The notes: generated from the letters alone by a model not told the origin. A stretch of 44,591 nucleotides of DNA from Arthrobacter wenxiniae (GCF_013376105.1 NZ_JAAMFM010000034.1:1-44591); one strand, 5' to 3'; shown: positions 1-8,215, counted from the first letter of the stretch. A program made the numbers and translations.

Positions 1-133
1 TCTGGTGTTCAGTTCTCGCATGCCCGCCACGACCTATCGTGACTGGCATAGATTTTTTATAACACGACAGGCATACTGATGCAAGGGGCATTTCTTCCAG
101 CAATCAAGGATGGCAACTAAGGAGCGGACTATC

Positions 134-475
134 GTGGCACTCAATCCGAACACAGGTGGCGTGTATGCGATCTCCGTCGCGGCAGAACTCGTCGGCACAG
201 GCCAGCAAAACCTCCGGCTCTACGAACGCAGGGGGCTGCTGGAACCGGGGCGCACCGAAGGCGGCACGCGCCGCTACAGCGAGGAGGACCTGGTGACCCT
301 GCGACGGATCGCGGAACTGCTCGGCCAAGGGCTCAACCTCTCCGGCATCCGCCTCGTCCTGAGCCTGGAGGCCGAAAACCAGGCACTCCGGGCAAAACTC
401 TCGAACACGACCGCCAACCCCGGGGCCGCGCCACGGCAAACCCGGAACAAGACAGGCAACCCTGCGCTCCAATAA
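134..475 (+). CDS. MerR/HspR-like transcriptional regulator
   Basis: Small DNA-binding regulator of the MerR superfamily, closest in layout to HspR-type chaperone repressors. The N-terminal winged HTH reads YAISVAAELVGTGQQNLRLY, followed by ERRGLLEPGR and TRRYSEEDL, the usual MerR recognition helix and wing. A helix around residues 50-80 would be the dimerisation segment, and the last 25 residues are low complexity. There is no effector-binding domain and no cysteine pair. I chose the GTG start at 134 because AAGGAG (119-124) sits 9 nt upstream. The ATG at 110 would give 8 more residues but has no spaced ribosome site. No chaperone gene lies next to it, so its target is unknown. The family assignment is firm; HspR function is inference. 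Confidence 0.8.
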   Translation: MALNPNTGGVYAISVAAELVGTGQQNLRLYERRGLLEPGRTEGGTRRYSEEDLVTLRRIAELLGQGLNLSGIRLVLSLEAENQALRAKLSNTTANPGAAPRQTRNKTGNPALQ

Positions 476-629
476 TGGCCCGGCCAGTGGCCAAAGCCGG
501 GGAAAACGTGTCCACATGGTGATGCGCCAGTGCGCCACATTCCGGTGGCGCGGGAAACTTGGCCCGCGAAGGGGCCACGGTCATGCTCAGCCACCCCGCC
601 GGGGTCGGGACCTTCAGGCAAGATCCTTC

Positions 630-661
630 GTCGTCGATGTTCAGTGTCGTCGATGTTCAGT
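630..661. repeat. 16-bp perfect tandem duplication
   Basis: GTCGTCGATGTTCAGT occurs twice back to back (630-645 and 646-661). The second copy contains the stop codon of the minus-strand gene at 657-920, so the duplication lies just beyond that gene's 3' end. It looks like a recent slippage event. Confidence 0.8.
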
Positions 662-920
662 CTTGAATGGCTGCAATGGCTGCCATAAACGTGGGAGTGA
701 CCTCCGCATCCCGGACGACATGCCCGTAGAAGCTGTCACACTTGGTGCAGAAGTAGTCAACGTCCCAGAAGCCCTCCCCGCGGCGCATACGCCACCGGGC
801 TCGCTCAACGAGAATAAACTCGTCTGTACCGCACCTCAGACACCAGATCCGATCAACAGGGGATTCCTCGACCTTTCCCAGAAATTTCGGATCCACCTTT
901 GAAGAGCATCGATTGTCCAT
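657..920 (-). CDS. Small zinc-ribbon protein, function unknown
   Basis: An 87-residue soluble protein with two CxxC knuckles, WCLRCG near residue 27 and FCTKCD near residue 57. This is the pattern of a four-cysteine zinc ribbon, and the second knuckle is followed by FYGH. Both knuckles are flanked by aromatic and acidic residues. The start at 920 has GGGGTGAG upstream. No enzymatic domain is visible, and it has no operon partner. It may be a zinc-binding regulator or adaptor; I do not recognise the family. Confidence 0.55.
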   Translation of the reverse strand: MDNRCSSKVDPKFLGKVEESPVDRIWCLRCGTDEFILVERARWRMRRGEGFWDVDYFCTKCDSFYGHVVRDAEVTPTFMAAIAAIQD

Positions 921-1493
921 TTTGACTCACCCCTTGCATCAGGCCGCGCAGTCCAAAACAGAAGATGAAAAGATGCCCCATAGTGTAATTCCGGCATCGT
1001 CAATCGTCCAGCAACCGATCGGCATATCAAGCCCGAGGCTTCATCGACATCATTTGCTCCCAGGGCCCACGACCACCCACGGGTAAACGACGGATTTCGA
1101 CGGTTGTCACCTGCAAGACGGTTGTCACCTGCCAGGAGGACGGAACCACGGCAGTCCACATTTTTTGCCTCGTTCGTGGGACCACCTGTTCAGCCAGCCA
1201 TGGGACCGTCCGGCGAGTGTGTTGCGTGTTGCTGTGGAGACCGCGGGTAGGCGCGTTGCGTGCCCATGTACTTACTGTGAATGGTTTTTCCTTTGGGATC
1301 CTGACGTTGTTCGTTGGCGGCGCCAGGTTGACGACAGCCCTTGATTGGAGCGTCCCCGGCGGCTGCCAGAGTGCATGGATCATGACGCACCAACCGCGAT
1401 CCGTGATGCACCGGTCCGGCCGCGACCGGCTCAGGGGGCGGGTCGAAATGGACGGGACCTTCAGCGCCGGGCCCACATTTCGGCCACCGGCGG
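921..1493. other. Intergenic stretch without a supportable gene
   Basis: None of the open frames on either strand here resembles a protein. The only structure I see is a near-tandem repeat of 16 bp (GACGGTTGTCACCTGC at 1099-1114 and 1117-1132). The stretch contains the promoter region of the zinc-ribbon gene at 657-920 and ends at the 3' end of the CDF gene. It may hold an eroded gene, but I cannot name one. Confidence 0.5.
1099..1132. repeat. Two-copy 16-bp direct repeat, 18-bp period
   Basis: GACGGTTGTCACCTGC is present at 1099-1114 and again at 1117-1132, separated by AA. It lies in non-coding sequence and each copy contains a GTTGTCAC element. It could be slippage or a pair of protein-binding half sites. 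Confidence 0.6.
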
Positions 1494-2099
1494 TCAGTGC
1501 ATGTGCCTCAGGATGTGCCAGGCCTCGCGGACCGCATAGTAGACAATGACCAGGCCTGCCACGGGATCGGCCCACCACCAGCCCGCCAGGTCGTCGAGCA
1601 ACACGCCGGTCAGCACGGCCGTGGCCAGGAGACCGTCGATGAACGTCACCCGGCCCTCGGCTGCCAGCACCGGGTTTCCGAGCGTCCTGCCGGTGCGTGC
1701 CTTGCCGGCCGCCAGGGAAAACATGGCCACCGCGGTGATGGCCGTCCAGCCAATCCCCTGCGGGCTCGGCGCGGCGCGGTGCCCCAGGACGAGCGCGGCA
1801 CCGGATTGAAGGAGCAGATACAGGGCCAGCGACAGGAATGCCCCCGCAATGAGTTTCAGTGCGATCACCTGCCGCCGTTCACCGCTGCCTGACAGTTCCC
1901 AGATCACCACGGTGCTGGCACCGATTTCGATAAGGCTGTCCAGGCCAAACCCCGCCAGAGCCACGGATCCGGACGTAATCGAGGCAAGCGCAAGTACGAC
2001 GACGCCAATCACGTTCCAGCCCAAGGTGATCCCCTCGAGCGCGAAGCCCCGGCGGCGCAGCCGGCTGGCGTCCGCGGCCGGCACGGCCTCAGGCGGCAC
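1494..2099 (-). CDS. Cation diffusion facilitator family membrane protein
   Basis: A 201-residue integral membrane protein of the CDF (ZitB/FieF-like) superfamily, which exports divalent metals in exchange for protons. Five to six hydrophobic helices are visible. The second carries GFGLDSLIEI (D54, E58), the position of the first half of the transport-site acidic pair. A later helix starts FIDGLL (D155) and is followed by WWWADPVAGLVI, a hallmark near the end of the CDF transmembrane domain. The protein stops right after the last helix (EAWHILRHMH) and lacks the cytoplasmic domain of classical CDFs, which is usual for the short actinobacterial branch. The exact metal cannot be read from sequence. 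Confidence 0.8.
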   Translation of the reverse strand: MPPEAVPAADASRLRRRGFALEGITLGWNVIGVVVLALASITSGSVALAGFGLDSLIEIGASTVVIWELSGSGERRQVIALKLIAGAFLSLALYLLLQSGAALVLGHRAAPSPQGIGWTAITAVAMFSLAAGKARTGRTLGNPVLAAEGRVTFIDGLLATAVLTGVLLDDLAGWWWADPVAGLVIVYYAVREAWHILRHMH

Positions 2100-2191
2100 G
2101 GCGGGCCACCCCTTCGCGGGAAGGTGCTCCCACCAGGCCGGCCGTCAAGGTGGAGCACGTCATGAATCCAAACTACTCCACCCCACGTCCA

Positions 2192-2386
2192 ATGGAGATT
2201 GTTGTCCCGTCCCGACTCTGCATGCCCTGGACGACAGCCGGCGAACAATGCTGGATGTGCTCAGGGACGGCCCCTCGCAGGCGTCGACGCCTGGCCCGGC
2301 CAGTACCGAAATCTGTGGGGCAGCGCATGGGAGCCCTGCACACCGAAATTGACGCAGGAAAACACGGGCACGGGAAGACACCATGA
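2192..2386 (+). pseudogene. ArsR-family regulator, internally deleted and frameshifted
   Basis: Fragments of an ArsR-type regulator appear in three frames. First comes LHALDDSRRTMLDVLRDGP, the first helices of the winged HTH. Then GVDAWPGQYRNLWGSA, the C-terminal dimerisation helix, follows in another frame. Last, RMGALHTEIDAGKHGHGKTP ends at 2386 in a third. The recognition helix and wing, about 50 residues, are missing. The final stop overlaps the ATG of the SRPBCC remnant at 2383 (ATGA), the typical coupling of ArsR-SRPBCC operons. What remains cannot bind DNA as an ArsR protein would. Confidence 0.65.
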
Positions 2387-2640
2387 CAACCCAGCACCAC
2401 GGCAGTGCCGTCGTCGGCAGCATGCGCGCGGAGAACGGCAGGGGAACGATCAGGAGGGAGGATGTCTACGACACGACCATTGCGGATTTGTGGTCGGCAT
2501 TGACCGAACCCGAACGGCCTGCGCGTTGGACCGGCGACGTCTCGGGAGACCTGAGGGCCGGCGGAACGATGCGGGCCAGGCTCACCAGCGCCTCGTAAGG
2601 ACCTGCCCTGGTGGACGACTGCGAGGAGCCCCAGGTGTGA
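2383..2640 (+). pseudogene. SRPBCC/AHSA1-domain protein, N-terminal remnant
   Basis: The first about 70 codons encode the start of an activator-of-Hsp90-like SRPBCC domain: REDVYDTTIADLWSALTEPE followed by ARWTGDVSGDLRAGG. An in-frame TAA at 2596-2598 falls where family members normally have Trp-Glu. Past this stop the same frame continues as GPALVDDCEEPQV up to a TGA at 2638-2640, after which homology is lost. Family members are about 150-170 residues, so half of the domain is gone. It overlaps the ArsR remnant by 4 nt, showing that the pair was once an operon. Confidence 0.65.
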
Positions 2641-2779
2641 CGCCGCTGACAGGGAATGACAGACCCTCCCACGGCATGGGCGAACCGACGTAGCGTAAGT
2701 AGTGTTGGATATTCGCAGGGAACCGCTGCTGCGGACCTCCCTCCCCGATCACCCCCTCCCATCAATACCAGGAGAAACC

Positions 2780-3820
2780 ATGTTGACCGTCAACGCCTAC
2801 GCCGCCCCGTCCGCCACGGGCGCACTCATCCCCACCACCATCGAACGACGCGACGTGGGTCCGCACGACGTCCTCATCGAGATCAAGTTCGCCGGCATTT
2901 GCCATTCCGACATCCACACGGTCCGCGGCGACTGGGGCCCGCAGGGCTACCCGCTGGCGCCGGGCCACGAGATCGCCGGCATCGTCACCGAGATCGGCCC
3001 GGAAGTCACCAGGCACAAAGTCGGCGACCGGGTGGGCGTGGGCTGCATGGTGAACTCCTGCGGCGAGTGCGCCAACTGCGTGGCCGGCGAGGAGCAGTAC
3101 TGCCTCAAGGGCAACACCGGCACCTACGGGGCGGTGGACCGCGACGGAACCATCACGCAGGGCGGCTACTCCACCCACGTGGTCGTCACGGAGAACTTTG
3201 TGGTCCGCATTCCCGAGGGCCTGGACCTGGACGTCGCCGCCCCGCTGCTCTGCGCCGGCATCACGACCTATTCGCCGCTGCGGCACTGGGGCGCCGGGCC
3301 CGGGAAGAATGTCGCGGTCATCGGCCTGGGCGGGCTGGGCCACATGGCCGTCAAGCTCGCCCACGCCATGGGCGCCACGGTCACCGTCCTGTCCCAGTCG
3401 CTGAAGAAGCAGGAGGACGGGCTGCGCCTCGGCGCCGACCACTACCGCGCCACGAGCGACGAAACGACCTTTGCCGACCTGGCCGGGAGCTTCGACCTGA
3501 TCATCAACACCGTCAGCGCGGCCATCGACATCAACGCCTACCTGCAGCTCCTCGCGCTCGACGGCGCACTGGTCAACGTGGGTGCCCCGCCGGAACCCCT
3601 GCCCGTGCAAGTCTTCTCCCTGATCGGCGGGCGCCGGTCCTTTGCCGGGTCCGCGATTGGCGGCATCCGCGAAACGCAGGAGATGCTCGACTTCTGCGCC
3701 GAACACGGCCTCGGCGCCGAGATCGAGGTCATCCCGGCCGGCAAGATCAATGAAGCCTACGAGCGCGTCCTGGCCTCGGACGTCCGCTACCGCTTCGTGA
3801 TCGACGCGGCCACGTTCTAG
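2780..3820 (+). CDS. Zinc-dependent NAD(P) alcohol/aldehyde dehydrogenase
   Basis: A medium-chain dehydrogenase of 346 residues, similar to the YahK/AdhC class of NADP-dependent aldehyde reductases. Catalytic zinc ligands are C41 in GICHSD, H63-E64 in PGHEIAG and C158 in LLCAG. The structural zinc site is the cysteine series C94, C97, C100 and C108. The nucleotide-binding Rossmann turn is GLGGLGHMA at 182-190. I chose the ATG at 2780 because GGAG (2771-2774) precedes it; a longer frame upstream has no ribosome site. It is monocistronic, preceded by the ArsR/SRPBCC remnants and followed by a strong hairpin. The likely role is reversible reduction of aldehydes to primary alcohols; the natural substrate is unknown. 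Confidence 0.9.
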   Translation: MLTVNAYAAPSATGALIPTTIERRDVGPHDVLIEIKFAGICHSDIHTVRGDWGPQGYPLAPGHEIAGIVTEIGPEVTRHKVGDRVGVGCMVNSCGECANCVAGEEQYCLKGNTGTYGAVDRDGTITQGGYSTHVVVTENFVVRIPEGLDLDVAAPLLCAGITTYSPLRHWGAGPGKNVAVIGLGGLGHMAVKLAHAMGATVTVLSQSLKKQEDGLRLGADHYRATSDETTFADLAGSFDLIINTVSAAIDINAYLQLLALDGALVNVGAPPEPLPVQVFSLIGGRRSFAGSAIGGIRETQEMLDFCAEHGLGAEIEVIPAGKINEAYERVLASDVRYRFVIDAATF

Positions 3821-3865
3821 GCTGGCGGGGTGGTCGGCGGACGCCACGGAATGGACGACGCCGCC

Positions 3866-3910
3866 ACGCCGGCTCCCTCGCGCCGCCCACCTGGCGGCGG
3901 GAGCCGGCGT
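3866..3910. terminator. Bidirectional terminator-like hairpin between convergent genes
   Basis: ACGCCGGCTCCC (3866-3877) pairs perfectly with GGGAGCCGGCGT (3899-3910). Inside the loop a second stem, GCCGCC/GGCGGC (3882-3887, 3893-3898), closes on a 5-nt loop. It lies between the ends of the dehydrogenase (+) and the membrane protein (-). There is no U tract, as is common for GC-rich actinobacterial terminators. Confidence 0.6.
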
Positions 3911-3921
3911 CGTCGGCGCCC

Positions 3922-4431
3922 TCAGCCCGGGGGGCGCTCCGCGAGCCGCCTGGGGCTGGGGTAGGCGTCGCGCATGTGGTCGCTGGTGAGGAAGTCGGCG
4001 ACCCCGATCATCAGGACGGCGAAGATGATCTGCTCCACCACCATCCAGTAGGGATACAGGCCCGGGATGGTGGCCACCACCAGGGTGATGACGGGGAAGA
4101 TCTGGCTGAACAGCCGCAGCCGCTGGTAGCCCCAGTAGTAGCCCTGCCCGGCCCGCCAGGCGAAGAAGAACAGTGTCAGCGTCATGAGCAGGACCACCAC
4201 GCCGCGGAACCACACGGCGAAGCCCACCGGCGTGCCGCGGGTCTCCAGCACCAGGGCAATGAGGATGGCGCTGAAGCCCACCAGCACCTCCAGTCCCAGG
4301 ATCCAGTTGACCCAGCGGAAGGCCCTGCGGGTGCGCGGGTGCACGCGCGCGGTTTCCTCGATCGCGTAGTGGCCGTGGCGCCCGCCGGCCAGTTTGTCGA
4401 TGTCCAGTCCGAACACTTTCAACGCTGTCAT
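3922..4431 (-). CDS. Four-helix membrane protein of unknown function
   Basis: A 169-residue protein with a cytoplasmic N-terminus rich in His and Arg (HGHYAIEETARVHPRTRR), then about four hydrophobic segments near residues 50-70, 76-95, 107-127 and 130-150, and a short polar tail. No motif of a known family is visible. The start is the ATG at 4431; the larger open frame upstream overlaps the sigma-factor gene and is a shadow. It lies immediately downstream of the ECF sigma factor, in the same direction with a 4-bp gap, so it may be the last gene of that operon and a candidate member of the sigma-factor response. Function is not assigned. Confidence 0.6.
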   Translation of the reverse strand: MTALKVFGLDIDKLAGGRHGHYAIEETARVHPRTRRAFRWVNWILGLEVLVGFSAILIALVLETRGTPVGFAVWFRGVVVLLMTLTLFFFAWRAGQGYYWGYQRLRLFSQIFPVITLVVATIPGLYPYWMVVEQIIFAVLMIGVADFLTSDHMRDAYPSPRRLAERPPG

Positions 4432-4435
4432 GGGA

Positions 4436-5767
4436 TCAGCGTAGCGGCAGCGGGGCTGGTCCATTGTCACGACCCTGGCTGTTAGGCCATTGTCCGGCGG
4501 CCCGCTGCCACAGGTACTCGCGGACGACGGGCTGCGGGGCCGCCTCCGCCGCGGCGGCAAAGGCTGCCGCCGCCTCGGACGGACGGCCGTCGCGCGCCAG
4601 CAGCTCCGCCCTGGTGGCCAGATAGGGCTGGAAGCTTTCGACGGCGGACGCTCCGGCCGGTCCCTCTCCCTCGCGTAGGTCGCGGAGGGCGTCCAGCGCG
4701 GACAATCCCGCGGCCGGCGATTCAGTGCTGCCGATGACCGCCGCCAGCGCCACCCGGGCCCCGAGGCTGGGAGCGACCGCCTCGAGGGCCGTGTACAGGG
4801 TGCGCAGGGCAGGGCAGTCGGTCCGGCCCGTCCTTGCGCGGTCGCAGTGCACCGCCTGGATGGCAGCTTCCATTTGAAAGCGTCCGGCGGCTCCGCCCGC
4901 AGCGGCCCGCCGCAGGTGGGCCCCGCCTTCGGCAATGAGCCGGGCGTCCCACAGCGAGGTGTCCTGCTCTTCAAGGGGGATAAACGGTCCGCCGCGCGCA
5001 GGCGCGCGGGCCTGCGAAAGCGTTATCAGGGCAGCCAGCCCCCACGCTTCGGGCTCGGTGCGCAGCAGGGCGGCCAGTGTCACCGCGAGGTAGAGTGCCT
5101 CGCCGGCCAGGTCCTCGGCGTCGGATCCACCGGGCACATCCGGGGCGTCGGCGAAGGACAGCGCATAGCAGCCGTAAATGGCTTCCAGCACGGCGGGCAG
5201 CCGCCCCGGCATGTCGGTCCTGCCCGGGACCGTAAAGGGGATCCGGGCTGTCTTGATGCGCTTCTTGGCCCGCACCAGCCGCTGCGCCATCGCCGTGGCC
5301 GGGACCGCAAAGGCGGCGGCGATCCTGGCGGCGTCGAACCCCAGAACCACCTGCAGCATCAGCGGCGTCCGGATCGAGGCGTCGATGGCAGGGTGGGCAC
5401 AGGTGAACAGAAGTTCCAGGCGCTTGTCGCCAATGGCGTCAAGGTCGAGATCGTCCAGGGCCGCCATCGCGGGACCTCCTCCCAAGGCTGCATCCTCGAG
5501 CGGGCGCGTCGTCCTGCTCGAGGCCGACTTCCACGTGTCGCGCTGCCTGTTGCGCGCCACCGCGAGCAGCCACCCTTCAGGATTGGCGGGGACGCCGCCG
5601 GTCGGCCAGCTGACCAGCGCCTGTTCAAAGGCGGCGGAAAGCGCGTCCTCCGCGAGCGAAAGGTCGCCCGTGGAGGCGGCCAGCAGGGCCACGAGGCGGC
5701 CGTAGGAGGCCCGGGCCGCGTGCTCGGCTGCCTGCCTCGCCGCGGTCCGCGCCTCCGGGGACGTCAT
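4436..5767 (-). CDS. ECF RNA polymerase sigma factor, ECF42 type
   Basis: A 443-residue sigma-70 family protein. Residues 1-90 hold the region 2 helices (GDLSLAEDALSAAFEQAL, then NPEGWLLAVARNRQRD), a typical SigJ/ECF42 start. Residues 115-190 hold region 4 (LLFTCAHPAID, MLQVVLGFDAARIAAAFAVP). The long C-terminal extension has helical TPR-like repeats (YLATRAELLARDGRPSEAAA), which defines ECF42. The start at 5767 overlaps the stop of the DGPF gene (ATGA). ECF42 factors are known to be encoded next to DGPF-domain proteins and usually have no anti-sigma factor; this locus fits exactly. It likely directs transcription of its own operon under an unidentified stress. Confidence 0.9.
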   Translation of the reverse strand: MTSPEARTAARQAAEHAARASYGRLVALLAASTGDLSLAEDALSAAFEQALVSWPTGGVPANPEGWLLAVARNRQRDTWKSASSRTTRPLEDAALGGGPAMAALDDLDLDAIGDKRLELLFTCAHPAIDASIRTPLMLQVVLGFDAARIAAAFAVPATAMAQRLVRAKKRIKTARIPFTVPGRTDMPGRLPAVLEAIYGCYALSFADAPDVPGGSDAEDLAGEALYLAVTLAALLRTEPEAWGLAALITLSQARAPARGGPFIPLEEQDTSLWDARLIAEGGAHLRRAAAGGAAGRFQMEAAIQAVHCDRARTGRTDCPALRTLYTALEAVAPSLGARVALAAVIGSTESPAAGLSALDALRDLREGEGPAGASAVESFQPYLATRAELLARDGRPSEAAAAFAAAAEAAPQPVVREYLWQRAAGQWPNSQGRDNGPAPLPLR

Positions 5768-6141
5768 GCGTTGGGCCTCCAGGCACCGTCCACGGTGTAG
5801 GTGGCCCCGGGGCGGACCTCCACGGCGCCCCAGTCCACGGACGGGGCCTTTCCCGCCCACTCGATGGCGGCGTCCAGGTCCGCGACGTCAATTACGAACG
5901 TCCCGCCCAGCTGCTCCTTGGTGTCGGCGAAGGGTCCGTCCTGCACCCGCAGGGCGCCATCGGACTTGGTCAGCGTGGTGGTGCTCGACGACGGCTGCAG
6001 GACCTCGGCGCTGATCAGGACGTTGGCCTGGTGCAGCGCGGCGGCGTAGCTGCTGAAGGCCCGCTGGCCCGCGGCCAGGGCCTCCTCGCCGAGTGATCCG
6101 GCGTCCATTTCCGGGTAGTGCAAAAGCAGTGTGTAGCGCAT
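5764..6141 (-). CDS. YCII/DGPF-domain protein
   Basis: A 125-residue protein of the YCII-related DGPF family. It begins MRYTLLLHYPEMDA and carries the name-giving motif QDGPFADTKEQLGG at residues 67-80, followed by the FVIDVADLDAAIEWAGKAPS helix. It overlaps the sigma-factor start by 4 nt, so the two are translationally coupled. In ECF42 systems this protein is the constant partner and is itself a predicted target; its biochemical role is not established. The ATG at 6141 is preceded by AAGGAG. A perfect 9-bp inverted repeat lies 21-46 bp upstream in the leader. Confidence 0.88.
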   Translation of the reverse strand: MRYTLLLHYPEMDAGSLGEEALAAGQRAFSSYAAALHQANVLISAEVLQPSSSTTTLTKSDGALRVQDGPFADTKEQLGGTFVIDVADLDAAIEWAGKAPSVDWGAVEVRPGATYTVDGAWRPNA

Positions 6142-6162
6142 GGTTCATTCTCCTTGATCGGG

Positions 6163-6188
6163 GCGATGCCGTCCACGGGCGGCATCGC
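6163..6188. promoter_or_regulatory. Perfect 9-bp inverted repeat upstream of the DGPF-sigma operon
   Basis: GCGATGCCG (6163-6171) and CGGCATCGC (6180-6188) are separated by 8 nt. The element lies just before the DGPF start and could be a leader hairpin or an operator. The rest of 6142-6428 is non-coding. A second imperfect hairpin with arms AAGCACG/CGTGCTT follows at about 6199-6236. Confidence 0.45.
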
Positions 6189-6428
6189 ATCTTGTGCCAA
6201 GCACGACGGCGGCGGGCTTGCCCGGTGGCCGTGCTTCGCAAAGATGACGATTGGACGGCAGCCTGATCGACACCCCGGGGTGAAATCGGGAGAACCTGAA
6301 GAAAACAGCACCACTTTCAGGTGGCTCGGCGGCTGCGTGCCGGGCACCGGGCAGTGCCCGCCGGAACCAAGCCCATCCCGGTGGCCCCTGTCATCGCATC
6401 GGCGGGCTGATCCGCACGGCCCGACGTC

Positions 6429-7079
6429 TCACGCGCCGACGACCGCCGCGGCACCCACCTCGGCCGCGAGAAAGCCGCGGACGTCGTCGAGCTCGGAATT
6501 GTTGATGCTGTGCGCGAGCCCCGGGTACACGCGCTCCACCAGCGAGGTGTGGCCTGGCAGGAACTCGGTGGTGCGGGCGATCGCCACGGGGGCGATGACC
6601 CTGTCCTGGGCGCCGCGGCCCCAGAAAAGCGCGGGCAGGGCGGCGCGCAGGGCATCGTCTCCCGGCTGCGGCGCGCCCAGCACGAAGCCGCCCAGGACCA
6701 CGGGGGCCAGCACGCGTTCGGGCCGGGTGCGCAGCAGCTGGGTGGCCATGAGCCCGCCCTGCGAGAACCCGATGGGCACGATGCGGGCACCGGGGTCCAC
6801 ATTGTCCTCCACCCAGGCCCAGACGGCGTCGGTTGCCTGCTCCACCGGGCCGGCGTCGGGGACGCCGGGCGTGGTGATCTGGAACCACGCCGCCCCGCCG
6901 TTGCCGAGCTCGATCGGTGCGCGGAGCGATGCCCAGGGCAGGTTCAGGCCCAGCGCGGGGGCCAGGGAGGCCAGGTCGTGCTCGTGGGAGCCGAAGCCGT
7001 GGAGCAGGAGCACCACTGCCCCGGGAGCAGGTTCGGCGGTCCAGTCGGGCGGGCGAAAGTCGCGCAGCGTGGGGGTCAT
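6429..7079 (-). CDS. Phospholipase/carboxylesterase-type alpha/beta hydrolase
   Basis: A 216-residue cytosolic serine hydrolase of the carboxylesterase 2 family. The oxyanion segment is LLLHGFGSHEHDL (residues 24-36). The nucleophile elbow is GFSQGG with Ser106. The remaining triad residues are Asp159 in RGAQDRVI and His190 in PGLAHSI. The size is typical for the family. The start at 7079 is preceded by AAGGAG, and there is no signal peptide. It reads in the same direction as the DGPF-sigma pair but is separated from it by 287 bp containing hairpins, so it is probably independent. It likely hydrolyses short-chain or lysophospholipid esters; the substrate cannot be told. Confidence 0.85.
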   Translation of the reverse strand: MTPTLRDFRPPDWTAEPAPGAVVLLLHGFGSHEHDLASLAPALGLNLPWASLRAPIELGNGGAAWFQITTPGVPDAGPVEQATDAVWAWVEDNVDPGARIVPIGFSQGGLMATQLLRTRPERVLAPVVLGGFVLGAPQPGDDALRAALPALFWGRGAQDRVIAPVAIARTTEFLPGHTSLVERVYPGLAHSINNSELDDVRGFLAAEVGAAAVVGA

Positions 7080-7227
7080 GCAATCTCCTTGGGAGCGGGA
7101 ATCCGGACTATTGGCCAGTTTCAAGGTACACCAACTACTTGTAGCTTCAACTATTTGCTCCGAGGCGGCCGCCGTGTTTCTGCGGGCGGCCCGATCCGGC
7201 CCGTCCGTTCCGGCCCGCCCGTGCCCC

Positions 7228-7491
7228 TCAGCCGCCCATCCCGGCGCTGACGGGCACCAGGCCGACGGCGTTGCGGCGGTGGACCTTGGCGGGCACCCTG
7301 TCGAAACCCTTCGCGTCCAGGTTGTTGCCCAGGCGGTACGCGGACAGGGCCTGGTCATAGAGGCCGTTGAGCCGGGCGCCGGAATATTCACCCGTGCTGC
7401 CGTCGGTGAAAATGATGGAGATGGCCATCTTTTGCGGGAAGTGCCGGCTCATATGGATGAAGCCGTCGGTGTCCTGCCGGAGGGTGAGCAT
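7228..7491 (-). CDS. Small conserved-looking hypothetical protein
   Basis: An 87-residue protein without membrane segments. A beta-rich stretch (KMAISIIFTDGSTGEYSGA) is followed by a helix (YDQALSAYRLGNNL). Codon use and third-position G+C match the neighbouring genes, which argues for a real gene. The alternative start at Met14 (SRHFPQKM region) is possible. No family is recognised. It sits alone between the esterase and the divergent envelope genes at 7658. Confidence 0.45.
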   Translation of the reverse strand: MLTLRQDTDGFIHMSRHFPQKMAISIIFTDGSTGEYSGARLNGLYDQALSAYRLGNNLDAKGFDRVPAKVHRRNAVGLVPVSAGMGG

Positions 7492-7609
7492 TGTCGTGCC
7501 GCCTTGTCATGGTGAACCTCAAGTGTCCCCCATTTCCCTGGGCTCTCAGGCGGCGGCATGCCCGGCGGCGTCGGAGTCGCGGCAGCAGGTGCATCCAGCC
7601 ACCTCTATC

Positions 7610-7648
7610 GTTACCGTTTTGTGACAGAGGCTGCCCGTCACCTAGAAT
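7610..7648 (+). promoter_or_regulatory. Predicted near-leaderless promoter with direct repeat
   Basis: GTGACA (7621-7626) and TAGAAT (7643-7648) with a 16-bp spacer form a plausible sigma-70 promoter. Its transcription start would fall within a few bases of the ATG at 7658, where no Shine-Dalgarno is present. GTTAC (7610-7614) and GTGAC (7621-7625) form a direct repeat with 6 bp between, resembling the GTnAC-type sites of the actinobacterial cell-envelope regulator MtrA. The promoter call is moderate; the regulator is a guess. Confidence 0.4.
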
Positions 7649-7657
7649 CAGTGACTG

Positions 7658-8215
7658 ATGCCAGCTATTCATGAAGCCCCAGACCGGACACTGTCCATGC
7701 CGCAGCACGGACCAATCTTTGTCGACGCATCCGGTCGGCGCCTGCGGCGGATCAAGGTCATGGGCCTCGGGGTCCTTGGGCTGGCGGCGGGTTATGTCGT
7801 GCTCCTGCTGGTGGCGTTCATCGCCGGGCCGAATTCCGCCGCACCCTTCCTGCCACTGGGCGCCGCACCCGCCGCTGCACGGGCAGCGGCCCCGGCCGCG
7901 ACGGCTGCCCCGGCGGCAACTCATCGCCCGCCAACTGCAGCGACGGCGTCATCCAATGGGGTGGCGCTGCCCGTCGGTGAACGTCAATTGGCGGCAGCCC
8001 CCGCCGTCCAGGGTCCGGACGCCACGTCCGCCGTGACCGCCGCCCCCGCAGCGCCCCCGGCTGCGAGCCCTGCCACGGGCGCCGCCAGTCCCACGCCCCA
8101 GCCCGCGGCCCCCACCTTGCCGGCCGCCGCCCCGAGCGCCCAGCCCACCGCCCCGGGCAAGAGCGGTTCGGCCCCCGGCCGGGCCGCCCGGCCGTCCCCT
8201 CCCCTGCACCCGTAA
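7658..8215 (+). CDS. Single-pass membrane protein with Ala/Pro-rich extracellular tail
   Basis: A 185-residue protein with a short basic cytoplasmic segment (SGRRLRRIKVMG) and one transmembrane helix at about residues 33-57. The remaining two thirds is low complexity, dominated by Ala, Pro, Thr and Ser, and is likely extracellular or embedded in the wall. It ends 2 bp before the GTG of the deacetylase-glycosyltransferase fusion, so the two are translationally coupled. The context suggests an accessory scaffold or wall anchor for that polysaccharide enzyme. No catalytic motif is visible. The low-complexity tail makes homology searches weak, which may be why such partners are overlooked. Confidence 0.65.
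   Translation: MPAIHEAPDRTLSMPQHGPIFVDASGRRLRRIKVMGLGVLGLAAGYVVLLLVAFIAGPNSAAPFLPLGAAPAAARAAAPAATAAPAATHRPPTAATASSNGVALPVGERQLAAAPAVQGPDATSAVTAAPAAPPAASPATGAASPTPQPAAPTLPAAAPSAQPTAPGKSGSAPGRAARPSPPLHP

Noticed and set aside
2762-4213. 483-codon minus frame opposite the alcohol dehydrogenase
   Set aside because: Composition of Asp/Gly/His/Val repeats typical of antisense frames; the dehydrogenase on the plus strand is unambiguous.
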